Shown here: piece by piece, positions 1 through 7,416 of the stretch | Numbering within the stretch: the stretch's first letter is position 1 | How the letters are laid out: the number at the start of each line of letters is the position of its first letter | Assembly (NCBI RefSeq): GCF_000373565.1 | Contig: NZ_KB891799.1 | Coordinates: 1 to 64,000, forward strand | Reading direction: 5' to 3' | DNA length: 64,000 nt | Source: Streptomyces sp. HmicA12 | Lineage (GTDB): Bacteria; Actinomycetota; Actinomycetes; Streptomycetales; Streptomycetaceae | Position numbers and translations under genes: made by a program | The notes under the pieces: model-generated | Seen by the model: only the letters and a program-made list of their open reading frames with translations | The model's database searches: none | Told to the model about the DNA's origin: nothing

Positions 1-420
1 ACGGTCTGGCCGGCACGGATGTCCCGCAGCGCGCCGAGCACGGTGTCGATGCCCGGGATCCGGTCGTCCAGGAGGTAGGCGATCCGTGAGGCGCCGCCGC
101 GCAGGAGTTCCAGGGCGAAGCCGTTGCCGCGGTCGGAGATGACGACGATGCCGACCCCCGGATGGTCGGTGCGCAGGCGGCGGGCCGCTTCGAGGGTGGC
201 CATGGTGGTGACGACGGGTGTGCGCAGACTGATGATGACCGCGTCCGGTTCATGGCCCTCGACCACGGCCACCAGGTCGTCGGGGTGGCGGACCCGGCCC
301 ACGATCTTGATGTCGGGGGTGTCGGCGAGCAGCGCGGCGAGGCCGTCCCCGATCAGGAAGCTGTCGGTGGCGAGGACGACGGTGAGGGGTGTGGTGAGGG
401 GTGTGCTGTCGGGTGCCATG
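1..420 (-). CDS. Atypical NarL-type response regulator, N-terminal receiver part (runs off the window)
   Basis: The reverse strand reads from an ATG at 420, with an AGGAGA ribosome site about 8 nt upstream, through 139 codons to the window edge, so the C-terminal part is missing. The sequence follows a CheY-like receiver fold: strand 1 with TVVLATDS, helix with LIGDGLAALL, then DAVIISLRTP where a normal regulator has DxVLMDxRMP. The position of the phospho-accepting Asp is Ser64, and the usual acidic pair near residue 19 is reduced to one Asp. Later segments (VGIVVISDRG, LRGGASRIAYLLDD) still look like a NarL receiver, so a LuxR-type HTH output domain is expected beyond the edge. Such regulators, if functional, work without phosphorylation. 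The family assignment is fairly secure; the missing output domain is inferred. Confidence 0.75.
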
Positions 421-1131
421 TCCGGTCTCCTGGCTGGCGGGCAGCAGATCTCGGAGATGGCCGGTTGCGACGGAGGCTTTCCCAAGCCAGGGCAACCGCC
501 GGACACGTCAAAGGTCTCGTGGTTCGACTCTACTCCGCAGGGCCCGCACCGAGGCCGATCTCACGGGCCGACCGGCGCGAACTGGGCTTCCACGGCGGCA
601 TGTTGGGGGCCCCCCCCTCGGCGCCACCTCACCCCAATCTCCCGGCCTGCACGGACACGGAGCTGTCGGCGTGAGCACCCTCAAGTGCGGTCGCATCGCT
701 CGCTCCTGGCCGGTGCCGGGCATGCCCGACTGGGGCGGCAGGACGTACGACCGGCAGCAGGTTGCTTCATCGCACCGGTTCGAGCCGGCGTGTTCCTTCA
801 TCCGAGCCGGCGGCCGGACAGCGCGCGTCCACAGAACGTTGCGCTCCGGGAGAATTAATTTCTACGTTCGCGAAGGGAGAGTTTAACCGGCCGTGCGGGA
901 AGAGTTTTTGGCGCGACGAGCGGAATGGAATTCTTCGACACGCAGAGGCCGCCGAGACGTGCTACTGTCTTTTCAGTTGCAGTTGTGGTTCCCGAAACTT
1001 CGAGTGCTCCCGATCGAATATCAAGACGGGGGCGCTTTTGTATGACCGGTATTTTCCGGCGGGGTGATCATCGCGGCGACACGGTATTCGCAGAGTGTGG
1101 ATGCCGATGTACTGCCCCAAAGGAGATCGAC
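421..1131. other. Intergenic region with long 5' leader of the cold-shock gene
   Basis: These 711 bases carry no convincing gene. The left part holds the promoter of the leftward regulator. The stretch from about 850 to 1131 is clearly richer in A and T than its surroundings (runs such as gagaattaatttc and gggcgcttttg). It leads directly into the cold-shock gene, so it is probably a long untranslated leader, as is usual for csp mRNAs. No promoter boxes can be assigned with confidence. Confidence 0.45.
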
Positions 1132-1335
1132 ATGGCCAGTGGCACCGTGAAGTGGTTCAACGCGGAAAAGGGTTTCGGCTTCATCGAGCAGGACGGTGGC
1201 GGCGCCGACGTGTTCGCCCACTACTCGAACATTGCCGCCCAGGGCTTCCGCGAGCTTCTCGAAGGCCAGAAGGTGACCTTCGACATCGCGCAGGGCCAGA
1301 AGGGCCCGACGGCCGAGAACATCGTTCCCGCCTGA
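1132..1335 (+). CDS. CspA-family cold-shock protein
   Basis: This 67-residue single cold-shock domain binds single-stranded RNA/DNA and acts as an RNA chaperone in the cytoplasm. Both nucleic-acid-binding motifs are present: RNP1 as KGFGFIEQ (about residues 14-21) and RNP2 as DVFAHYS (about 26-32). The start [10 protein letters not shown] and the end [10 protein letters not shown] are typical, and the length matches the family. ATG at 1132 follows a strong AAGGAGA site. The gene ends at a very stable hairpin and is followed in the same direction by a DEAD-box helicase, a pairing seen with cold-adaptation genes. Many actinomycetes carry several csp paralogues, so I do not assign a letter. Confidence 0.97.
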   Translation: MASGTVKWFNAEKGFGFIEQDGGGADVFAHYSNIAAQGFRELLEGQKVTFDIAQGQKGPTAENIVPA

Positions 1336-1351
1336 CGCTGACGCGTACTTT

Positions 1352-1393
1352 GCAGCTGGGGCCCGCATCCTTCGGGGTGCGGGCCCCAGCTGC
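1352..1393 (+). terminator. Strong hairpin terminator after the cold-shock gene
   Basis: A perfect 16-bp inverted repeat (arms 1352-1367 and 1378-1393, GCAGCTGGGGCCCGCA) continues inwards by C-G pairs to a TTCG tetraloop at 1371-1374. It lies 16 nt after the csp stop. There is no long U-tract, as is common in high-GC actinomycetes. It should insulate csp from the helicase gene or make read-through partial. Confidence 0.85.
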
Positions 1394-1600
1394 ATGCATT
1401 TCCCGCAGCGGTTTTCCTGCGGGACCGGCGCCCCGGATGCCACATCCTCACCGCGCCTCTCATTTCAGTGACCGCGCCCGCACATGTTCTTCGCCGGCCA
1501 GATTCACCGTCGTTCACCATCGGTACATTCTTGCAATTCTCTGCGCTGCTCATCTTTGCGGGAATTCCTTGATATGCACCGCATCGAGGAAGGTTCCCCT

Positions 1601-3040
1601 ATGAACCGCACACGCACGAATGACCGCTTCACCCGCACCCGTAAAAGCAGTGCCGGACCGGCCCGGTCCGGCGGTTACGGCCGTCGGACCGCTGCGCCGC
1701 AGGGTGAGTTCGCGCTCCCCGCGACGATCACTCCCGCGCTTCCCGCCGTGGAGGGCTTCGCCGATCTCGACATGCCCGCGCCGTTGCTGGCCGAACTCGG
1801 CAGGCAGGGCGTCGCCGTACCGTTCCCGATCCAGGGCGCGACGCTGCCGAACTCCCTCGCGGGCCGTGACATTCTGGGCCGCGGGCGCACCGGCTCCGGC
1901 AAAACCCTCGCCTTCGGGCTCGCCCTGCTCTCCCGCATCGCCGGACAGCGCGCCGAGCCCCGCCAGCCGCTGGGGCTGATCCTCGTCCCCACCCGCGAGC
2001 TCGCCCAGCAGGTGACCGACGCACTCACTCCGTACGCCCGCTCCGTCAGGCTCCGCCTGGCCACGGTCGTCGGCGGGGTGTCGATCGGCCGGCAGGCCAG
2101 TGCGCTGCGCGGCGGAGCCGAGATCGTGGTGGCGACCCCGGGCCGTCTCAAGGACCTCATCGACCGTGGTGACTGCCGACTGAACCAGGTCGGCATCATC
2201 GTGCTGGACGAAGCCGACCAGATGGCGGACATGGGCTTCATGCCACAGGTCACCGCGCTGCTCGACCAGGTGCGCCCCGAGGGGCAGCGCATGCTGTTCT
2301 CCGCCACGCTGGACCGCAACGTCGACCTCTTGGTGCGCCGCTACCTGACCGACCCCGTCGTCCACTCGGTCGACCCGTCGGCCGGTGCGGTCACGACGAT
2401 GGAGCACCACGTTCTGCATGTCCAGGGCGCCGACAAGCACACCGCCACCACCGAGATCGCTGCCCGCGACGGCCGCGTGATCATGTTTCTGGACACCAAG
2501 CACGCCGTCGACCGACTGACCCAGGACCTGCTCAACAGCGGCGTGCGCGCCGCGGCGCTGCACGGCGGGAAGTCACAGCCCCAGCGCACCCGCACCCTGA
2601 AGCAGTTCAAGACCGGGCACGTCACCGTGCTCGTCGCCACGAATGTCGCCGCCCGCGGCATCCACGTCGACAACCTCGACCTCGTCGTCAATGTCGACCC
2701 GCCGACCGACCACAAGGACTACCTCCACCGCGGCGGCCGGACCGCCCGCGCCGGCGAGTCCGGCAGCGTCGTCACCCTCGTCACGCCGAACCAGCGCCGC
2801 GGCATGGTCCGCCTCATGTCGGACGCCGGGATCCGCCCGCAGGTCACCCAGGTCCGCTCCGGCGAGCCGGAACTGCACCGCATCACCGGCGCCCGTACTC
2901 CCTCCGGCATTCCGGTCGTCATCACCGCGCCGGTGGACGAACGCCCCAAGCGCGGCGCAGCCTCCCGTGGCCGTCGCCGTCCCGCTTCGGCGAGCCGGCG
3001 CGCGTCCGTACAGCAGCGCCGTGTCGAGAAGGCGGCCTAG
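1601..3040 (+). CDS. DEAD-box ATP-dependent RNA helicase
   Basis: A 479-residue helicase that unwinds RNA duplexes using ATP. The conserved blocks occur in order: Q-motif region PFPIQGATLP, motif I GRTGSGKT (Lys about 101), PTRELAQQ, VATPGR, DEAD in VLDEADQMADMGF (about 203-206), SAT in LFSATLD, HGGKSQ, and the second RecA domain ending HRGGRTARAG. Motif V reads ATNVAARGIHVD where ATDVAARGIDVP is usual, and motif VI has RTARAG for RTGRAG, so it belongs to a divergent branch. Both ends are basic and low-complexity, the tail being rich in Arg, Ala and Ser, as in RNA-tethering extensions. I chose ATG 1601 over an in-frame ATG 39 codons earlier because GAGGAAGG lies 8 nt before it. Its position after csp suggests a cold-stress RNA-remodelling role. 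Confidence 0.95.
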   Translation: MNRTRTNDRFTRTRKSSAGPARSGGYGRRTAAPQGEFALPATITPALPAVEGFADLDMPAPLLAELGRQGVAVPFPIQGATLPNSLAGRDILGRGRTGSGKTLAFGLALLSRIAGQRAEPRQPLGLILVPTRELAQQVTDALTPYARSVRLRLATVVGGVSIGRQASALRGGAEIVVATPGRLKDLIDRGDCRLNQVGIIVLDEADQMADMGFMPQVTALLDQVRPEGQRMLFSATLDRNVDLLVRRYLTDPVVHSVDPSAGAVTTMEHHVLHVQGADKHTATTEIAARDGRVIMFLDTKHAVDRLTQDLLNSGVRAAALHGGKSQPQRTRTLKQFKTGHVTVLVATNVAARGIHVDNLDLVVNVDPPTDHKDYLHRGGRTARAGESGSVVTLVTPNQRRGMVRLMSDAGIRPQVTQVRSGEPELHRITGARTPSGIPVVITAPVDERPKRGAASRGRRRPASASRRASVQQRRVEKAA

Positions 3041-3125
3041 GCCGTGTCCGCGACATCCCTTCTGCCGCGCGACGCCTGGCACCTTCGTGATCAGGAAGCT
3101 GATCCTTCTTTGTAGGAGACATCTT

Positions 3126-3527
3126 TTGACGCTGGTTCAGATGCAGCTCCACCCGACGAACGCCGACGCCACGCGCACGGGGGTGGTCGATACCGCGGAG
3201 GAAGCCGGACCGCGGGTCTGGGGCGACATGACGGTCGAGGTCGCGCTGTCCGTCATGGCCGGCGCCCGAGTCGGGCACCTGCTCGTCTGCGACGAGGACG
3301 GCAGGCGCACCGGTCTGATCACCCTGGCCCGGCTCACCGCCGTCCGTGACGGCTCCGGATACACGGACCGGATCCGCCTGCGTGACATCAGCGGGGACAG
3401 CGGACCATTTCCCTCGCCACGGGCGACGGCCGAAGCCGAGCACCCGGAGGGCTGCGACCGGCCCGGCATCCTGCCCGTGGGTGACGGACACGGCAGCACC
3501 CTGGCCGTCCTCGGCCTCGCCGGTTGA
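3126..3527 (+). CDS. Small protein with a single CBS-like domain
   Basis: A 133-residue protein. Residues about 28-85 (VWGDMTVEVALSVMAGARVG, then HLLVCDEDGRRTGLITLARL) match one CBS half-module, a fold that usually binds adenosine nucleotides as a pair of repeats. Only one clear repeat is present, so the active form would be a dimer. I chose TTG 3126 because AGGAG sits 7 nt upstream; the alternative is ATG 3141, five codons later, which lacks such a site. The gene lies 85 bp after the helicase and 49 bp before the next gene, all in one direction, so co-expression with the cold-shock helicase is likely. The biochemical role is unknown. Confidence 0.75.
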   Translation: MTLVQMQLHPTNADATRTGVVDTAEEAGPRVWGDMTVEVALSVMAGARVGHLLVCDEDGRRTGLITLARLTAVRDGSGYTDRIRLRDISGDSGPFPSPRATAEAEHPEGCDRPGILPVGDGHGSTLAVLGLAG

Positions 3528-3576
3528 TCCCTCACCACGGTCGGTCCCACCTCCCCCCCTCTCCTTGTGAGGTCTC

Positions 3577-3882
3577 ATGCGCTGTGTCATCGCCCGCTTC
3601 CCGTTCGACCTGACCAAGGCCGATGTGCTGCACACGATGAAGGGCGTCAAGCCCGAGCCGGTCACCGGTGAGTCCGTGACCATCGGGCGGCGCCGGTACC
3701 CCGTCAAGCAGGTCGGCCAGGTGATCACCCGCCAGGACCGCCGTGACTTCAGTGCCGGCGAGGTCGTCCGGGCCATGACCCGACTCGGCTTCACCTGCCG
3801 TACGGTCCCGACGGCCGCGCCCGCGCTCACCGTCAGCCCGCTCCAGCGGGCTTCCGCGATGCTGGGGACCAGCGTGGCCTGA
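3577..3882 (+). CDS. Small conserved actinobacterial protein of the cold-shock neighbourhood (SCO5918-like)
   Basis: A 101-residue basic protein beginning MRCVIARFPFDLTKADVL with a central part GRRRYPVKQVGQVITRQDRR and FSAGEVVRAMTRLGFTCR. From memory it resembles the small Streptomyces family named after SCO5918, which lies beside cold-shock and DEAD-box genes. That match is recollection and was not searched. No enzyme motif, signal peptide or membrane segment is visible. The basic, compact composition would fit an RNA- or ribosome-associated protein, but this is inference. GTGAGG precedes the ATG at about 6 nt. A strong hairpin 35 bp after the stop closes the csp/helicase/CBS group. Confidence 0.75.
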   Translation: MRCVIARFPFDLTKADVLHTMKGVKPEPVTGESVTIGRRRYPVKQVGQVITRQDRRDFSAGEVVRAMTRLGFTCRTVPTAAPALTVSPLQRASAMLGTSVA

Positions 3883-3917
3883 GCCGACGAGGGCGGGCGC
3901 GAGACGACACCAGAACA

Positions 3918-3960
3918 GCAGTGAGGGCCCGACCGGGACGACCGGTCGGGCCCTCACTGC
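3918..3960 (+). terminator. Hairpin terminator closing the cold-shock gene group
   Basis: A perfect 19-bp inverted repeat (arms 3918-3936 and 3942-3960, starting GCAGTGAGGGCCCGACCGG) with a 5-nt loop. It lies downstream of the small conserved gene and just before a gene-free stretch. The symmetry would allow it to act in both directions. Confidence 0.85.
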
Positions 3961-4507
3961 GTGCCGGGCCGTCGTCCTTGCGCTGCAGGTCCGGCCTCCT
4001 CAGCCATCCATAGGGCGACACAGAGGATTACCTCATCGTCGGGCATCCAAAAATCTATCCTCACCAGAGTAGACATTAGGCACTCACGTGGTTATGGTTT
4101 CTGTTGTAGCCGAGATCGAGCAGAGTCCGGCAGACACGAACTGCCGGGCAGCAACGCACGCATCACGGTGCGGTGGTGGAGTTTCGGAGCCAGGGTTTTC
4201 GCACGACGGCGACGGGGCTGACCACCGGACCGGGTGGCCCGCAGTGATCAGGGGCCGCCGCAGCAGGAGGCCGTGCAGTTCACGGTTTTGCAAGAGAGTC
4301 ACTCAGAGGGAAGAACGGAGGAATCGATCGCCATCAGGATCGCCCGGGCACAGGACTGAACCCCGGGTACCGCAGGACATCGATAGGCAGGTGGTCTCCG
4401 GTCACGCATCCGCGATCCCCGCACTCCCGTCGGCATTCCGGACGGTCATGCGGAAACAGAAGGCCGACGCAGCATCATGGTCGGCAGATGGTGTAGTAGT
4501 TCCTTCG
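3961..4507 (+). other. Gene-free region, probable promoter and long leader of the MerR-like gene
   Basis: There is no convincing gene here. From about 4020 to 4125 the base composition is noticeably lower in GC (for example catccaaaaatctatcc and gttatggtttctgttgtagc). This resembles the csp leader at 960-1070 in having a T-rich GTT(A/G)TGGTT(T/C)C stretch. This suggests a promoter near 4030-4090 followed by a roughly 450-nt untranslated leader. An in-frame ORF can be drawn here (4088-4567), but its composition is not protein-like. Confidence 0.35.
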
Positions 4508-4539
4508 GGGCCCTGGTGCCGTACGGCACCAGGGCCCCT
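4508..4539. promoter_or_regulatory. 32-bp perfect palindrome upstream of the MerR-like gene
   Basis: The arms GGGGCCCTGGTGCCGT and ACGGCACCAGGGCCCC form an uninterrupted 32-bp palindrome ending 24 nt before the MerR-like start codon. In RNA it would be a very stable hairpin next to the ribosome site. As DNA it could be an operator. An attenuator or terminator of leader transcription is equally possible. Confidence 0.6.
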
Positions 4540-4563
4540 CCACGCGTTCCGCAGAGAGGTGAA

Positions 4564-4902
4564 ATGACAGCAGACAACTCGCTGGGCCGTCTCGATGACG
4601 ACGACTACCCCGCCTACACCATGGGCCGGGCCGCCGAGATGATCGGCGCCACTCCTGGCTTCCTGCGCGCCATCGGCGAGGCACGGCTGATCACGCCTCT
4701 GCGCTCCGAGGGCGGGCACCGCCGCTACTCCCGCTACCAACTGCGGATCGCGGCCCGCGCGCGTGAGCTCGTCGACCAGGGCACCCCGATCGAGGCCGCA
4801 TGCCGGATCGTCATCCTCGAGGACCAGCTCGAAGAAGCCCAACGCATCAACGCCGAGTACCGAAGGGCCGCCGAATCCTCCGATTCGACGACCACGGCCT
4901 GA
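4564..4902 (+). CDS. Short MerR-type winged-helix regulator
   Basis: A 112-residue cytoplasmic DNA-binding protein. The MerR-type HTH and wing run from about residue 18 to 85: YTMGRAAEMIGATPGFLRAIGEARLITPLRSEGGHRRYSRYQLRIA. A short helix follows that is rich in Glu and Gln (VILEDQLEEAQRINAEYRRAAE) and would serve as dimerisation coil. No sensor domain is present, so it responds to protein partners or only to its own level. ATG 4564 has GAGAGG about 5 nt upstream. Short MerR proteins of this kind are common beside cold-shock genes in Streptomyces. Here the long leader and the 32-bp palindrome in front of it suggest post-initiation control. Confidence 0.85.
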   Translation: MTADNSLGRLDDDDYPAYTMGRAAEMIGATPGFLRAIGEARLITPLRSEGGHRRYSRYQLRIAARARELVDQGTPIEAACRIVILEDQLEEAQRINAEYRRAAESSDSTTTA

Positions 4903-5259
4903 GGCGAGCGCCGCTCCAGCCCGACGGAACCCGGCCCCGCCCTGCGCGACCTCGTTGAACTCGCTGCCGATGGAGCGGCTCAGCCGCCGAAGACGGTCTC
5001 CGCGTCGAGAACCGTGACAGGGACCCAGGGATCCGGCCGGACCCGGTCATGATCAGTTCGTGATCGTGACGCTCGGCATCGCGCAGGTCCCCGATCGAGG
5101 ATCCGAGTCATGCGCGGCACGGGGCAGGGCCGTGGCCCGGAGGCGGCGAGGTCGCTCGGGCAATCGGGCAGGTAGCGCACCGGAGCCCGGCCCAGGACCG
5201 GCGGAGACCGGAGCTCAGGCCCTCGCCGCGTCTCCTGGAGTTGTCCGGGCGGTGGCCGC
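4903..5259. other. Gene-free spacer between the MerR-like and MarR genes
   Basis: I see no supportable gene in these 357 bases. A reverse-strand fragment ending DPWVPVTVLDAETVFGG (about 4980-5050) has a protein-like tail but no plausible start or longer homologous reading frame. It may be the remnant of a lost gene. The two flanking genes converge here and no obvious terminator hairpin is present. Confidence 0.3.
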
Positions 5260-5730
5260 CTACGCCTTGGTCGCGCGGTCGTACGCGGCCACTGCCCTCT
5301 CGAGGAACGCCGCCACCGTGGCCTGTTCCTCAGCTGTCATGGACTCGGTGATCTCCTCGATGCCCACGACAAGGGGCTCCACGTGTTCGAACGCGGCCTG
5401 CTCCCAGTGCTCCGCCGGGGTCACGAGCACCTTGCGCCGGTCGCTGGGGTGCGGCCGGCGGCTCACGTGGCCGCCGTCGGCCAGGCGGTCGATGACCAGC
5501 GTCATCGCCGCTGTCGATGTACTGAGTTCGCGGGCCAGTTCGCTCGGCGTCGCCGGTCCGGCGCTGACCAGGCGGTCCATCACCGCGAGCCCTGCGGGAT
5601 CGACGTGCATCTGCCGGCCCAGGTACCGCTCGAACCGCTGCTGGCGGCGCGTCAGATTCCGCAGCCGGTCACGGAGGGGACCGTCCACCGGGGCCGCGGG
5701 CTGGGGTTCGGTGGGCTGGTTGGCAGTCAT
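5260..5730 (-). CDS. MarR-family regulator downstream of an MFS exporter
   Basis: A 156-residue winged-helix repressor of the MarR family. The HTH lies around TPSELARELSTSTAAMTLVIDRLADGGHVSRR, and the wing PHPSDRRKVLVTPA carries the family's D-x-R-[RK] signature. Flanking helices give the dimer interface. I took the ATG at 5730; an in-frame start at 5784 is possible, and the nearest ribosome-like site (GGAG) is slightly far from 5730. The gene follows the MFS gene on the same strand after 106 bp, so the pair is probably co-transcribed. The inverted repeat at 7332-7351, upstream of the MFS gene, is the likely operator. The ligand is unknown. Confidence 0.9.
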   Translation of the reverse strand: MTANQPTEPQPAAPVDGPLRDRLRNLTRRQQRFERYLGRQMHVDPAGLAVMDRLVSAGPATPSELARELSTSTAAMTLVIDRLADGGHVSRRPHPSDRRKVLVTPAEHWEQAAFEHVEPLVVGIEEITESMTAEEQATVAAFLERAVAAYDRATKA

Positions 5731-5836
5731 GGCGTGGGAGCTGCTCCTGGATTGCTGAGGGCGTCGGCAATCAATGATGCACACGGGCGGCGCCCCGGTC
5801 CCGCGGGCCGCCGTTCGGGCCGTACCCGACCGGGGA

Positions 5837-7309
5837 TCACACAGTGGCGTAACCGCTGTCGTGGGCGGTGGGATCGATGCCGTGCTGGTCTTCCTCGGGC
5901 CGGCCCTTCTTCGGCAGCAGGAAGGTGATGGCCAGGAACGCCGCGAGGAGGCATGCCTGGACGATCAGCGCGTGATGGAAGCCCGCGGTGAAGTCGCCGG
6001 CCCTGACCTGCGCGAAGAACACCGAGCCGAAGATCGCCACACCGATGGAGCCGCCGATGGCCTGCACCGCGGACAGCACTCCGGAGGCGGAGCCGATCTC
6101 GTCGTCGTCGACCGCGGCGAGGATGAAGCTGAACAGGGCGGCGATCACCATGCCCGCCCCGACACCGGCCACCGTCACACCCGGGGCGATGTCCCAGATC
6201 GAGAAGGAATCGGCGCTGAGACCGTCGAGCTCGAACCAGAGCAGCGCCGCGCCGGCGAGCTGGATCACCGGCCCGACCTGGAGGACCTTGCGGCCGATCC
6301 GGTCGGCGAGGAAAGCGCCGCTCACCGCGCCGCCGATCGCCGTACCCACCGCGAGCGGCAGGTTGCCCAGGCCCGCGTCACCGGCGCTGAAGTGCCGGCC
6401 GATCTGCAGGTACAGCGTGAGCACGAGCTGCGTGCCGATCAGTCCGCCGAAGAACAGGGCGATACCGCCGAGCCCGACGGTGAAGGCGGGCTTGCGGAGC
6501 AGGGCCGGGGTCACCAGGGGCTCGCGGCCCGCCGCGGCGGTGCGGCGCTGCCGCAGCGCGAACAGGCCGAACCCGACGACGGAGGCGGCCATGCACAGCC
6601 AGGTCCACAGCGGCCAGCCGGCCTCCTGCCCCTGGTTCAGCGGCAGGACGAGGAGCGCGCAGGACGCCATCACCAGGCCCGCGCCGGCCAGGTCGACGCG
6701 TACGGTGCGGTCGCCCTGTTTCCTCGGGACGAACTTCGCCGCGATGGCCAGGGCCGCGAGCCCGATGGGCAGGTTGACCAGGAACACCGAGCGCCACCCG
6801 AGGCCGAAGAAGTCGCCCTCGATGAGGAAGCCGCCGAGCACCGGGCCGATGATGCCGCCCAGGCCGAGCACCGGACCGAAGATCGCGAAGACCTTGGTGA
6901 GCTCAGGGCCGGAGAAGTTCTCCCGCAGCAGGCCCAGGCCCTGCGGGAGCAGCACAGCCCCCGCGGCGCCCTGGAGCAGCCTGAAGGCGATCAGGGACTC
7001 GATGTTCGGCGCCAGCGCGCACAGCAGCGAGCTCAGTGTGAAGCCCGCCAGTCCGGTCAGGAACATCCGGCGCCGCCCGTAGCGGTCGCCCAGCCGGCCG
7101 CCCAGGACCAGGCCGGCCCCCAGCGTGAGGGCGTAGCCGCCGATCACCCACTGCAGCCCGACGGAACCGGCGCCGAGGGACTCCTCGAGTGCGGGACCCG
7201 CGACGTTGACGATCGAGGCGTCGAGGAGATCCATGACCTCCGCGACGATCATCACCACCAGGATCAGCCATCGCCACCGGTACGGCTCGATGGTCGGATC
7301 GGCGCCCAT
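5837..7309 (-). CDS. MFS drug exporter of the DHA2 (EmrB/QacA) family
   Basis: A 490-residue integral membrane protein with about 14 hydrophobic segments, matching the 14-helix DHA2 family that exports drugs using the proton gradient. Family marks include DLLDASIVNVAGPAL in helix 1 (motif D1), the loop motif GGRLGDRYGRRRMF between helices 2 and 3, and LLQGAAGAVLLPQGL (motif B). The C-terminal tail is hydrophilic. The adjacent MarR gene is the obvious regulator. The region in front of the start is unusually AT-rich for this genome and contains an inverted repeat. Substrate cannot be predicted. Confidence 0.93.
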   Translation of the reverse strand: MGADPTIEPYRWRWLILVVMIVAEVMDLLDASIVNVAGPALEESLGAGSVGLQWVIGGYALTLGAGLVLGGRLGDRYGRRRMFLTGLAGFTLSSLLCALAPNIESLIAFRLLQGAAGAVLLPQGLGLLRENFSGPELTKVFAIFGPVLGLGGIIGPVLGGFLIEGDFFGLGWRSVFLVNLPIGLAALAIAAKFVPRKQGDRTVRVDLAGAGLVMASCALLVLPLNQGQEAGWPLWTWLCMAASVVGFGLFALRQRRTAAAGREPLVTPALLRKPAFTVGLGGIALFFGGLIGTQLVLTLYLQIGRHFSAGDAGLGNLPLAVGTAIGGAVSGAFLADRIGRKVLQVGPVIQLAGAALLWFELDGLSADSFSIWDIAPGVTVAGVGAGMVIAALFSFILAAVDDDEIGSASGVLSAVQAIGGSIGVAIFGSVFFAQVRAGDFTAGFHHALIVQACLLAAFLAITFLLPKKGRPEEDQHGIDPTAHDSGYATV

Positions 7310-7331
7310 ATTGCCTCAGCTCATTGATTAC

Positions 7332-7351
7332 CAATATTCTTAGCAATATTG
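7332..7351. promoter_or_regulatory. Inverted repeat, probable MarR operator of the MFS gene
   Basis: CAATATT (7332-7338) and AATATTG (7345-7351) form a perfect inverted repeat with a 6-nt spacer, 22 nt upstream of the MFS start. It stands out in a very GC-rich genome. The spacing and position overlap where a promoter would be, which fits repression by the neighbouring MarR protein. Confidence 0.6.
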
Positions 7352-7416
7352 AGAGTAGCCGGAGCCCCGCAGGTGTCAATCTCAGGCATCACCGCACTGG
7401 TCAGCCGCGCAAGGAG

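Noticed and set aside
4088..4567. Possible 159-residue gene before the MerR-like gene
   Set aside because: No ribosome site, and the composition is rich in Arg, Ser and Pro without domain-like pattern. It also reads through the 32-bp palindrome. Better explained as leader.
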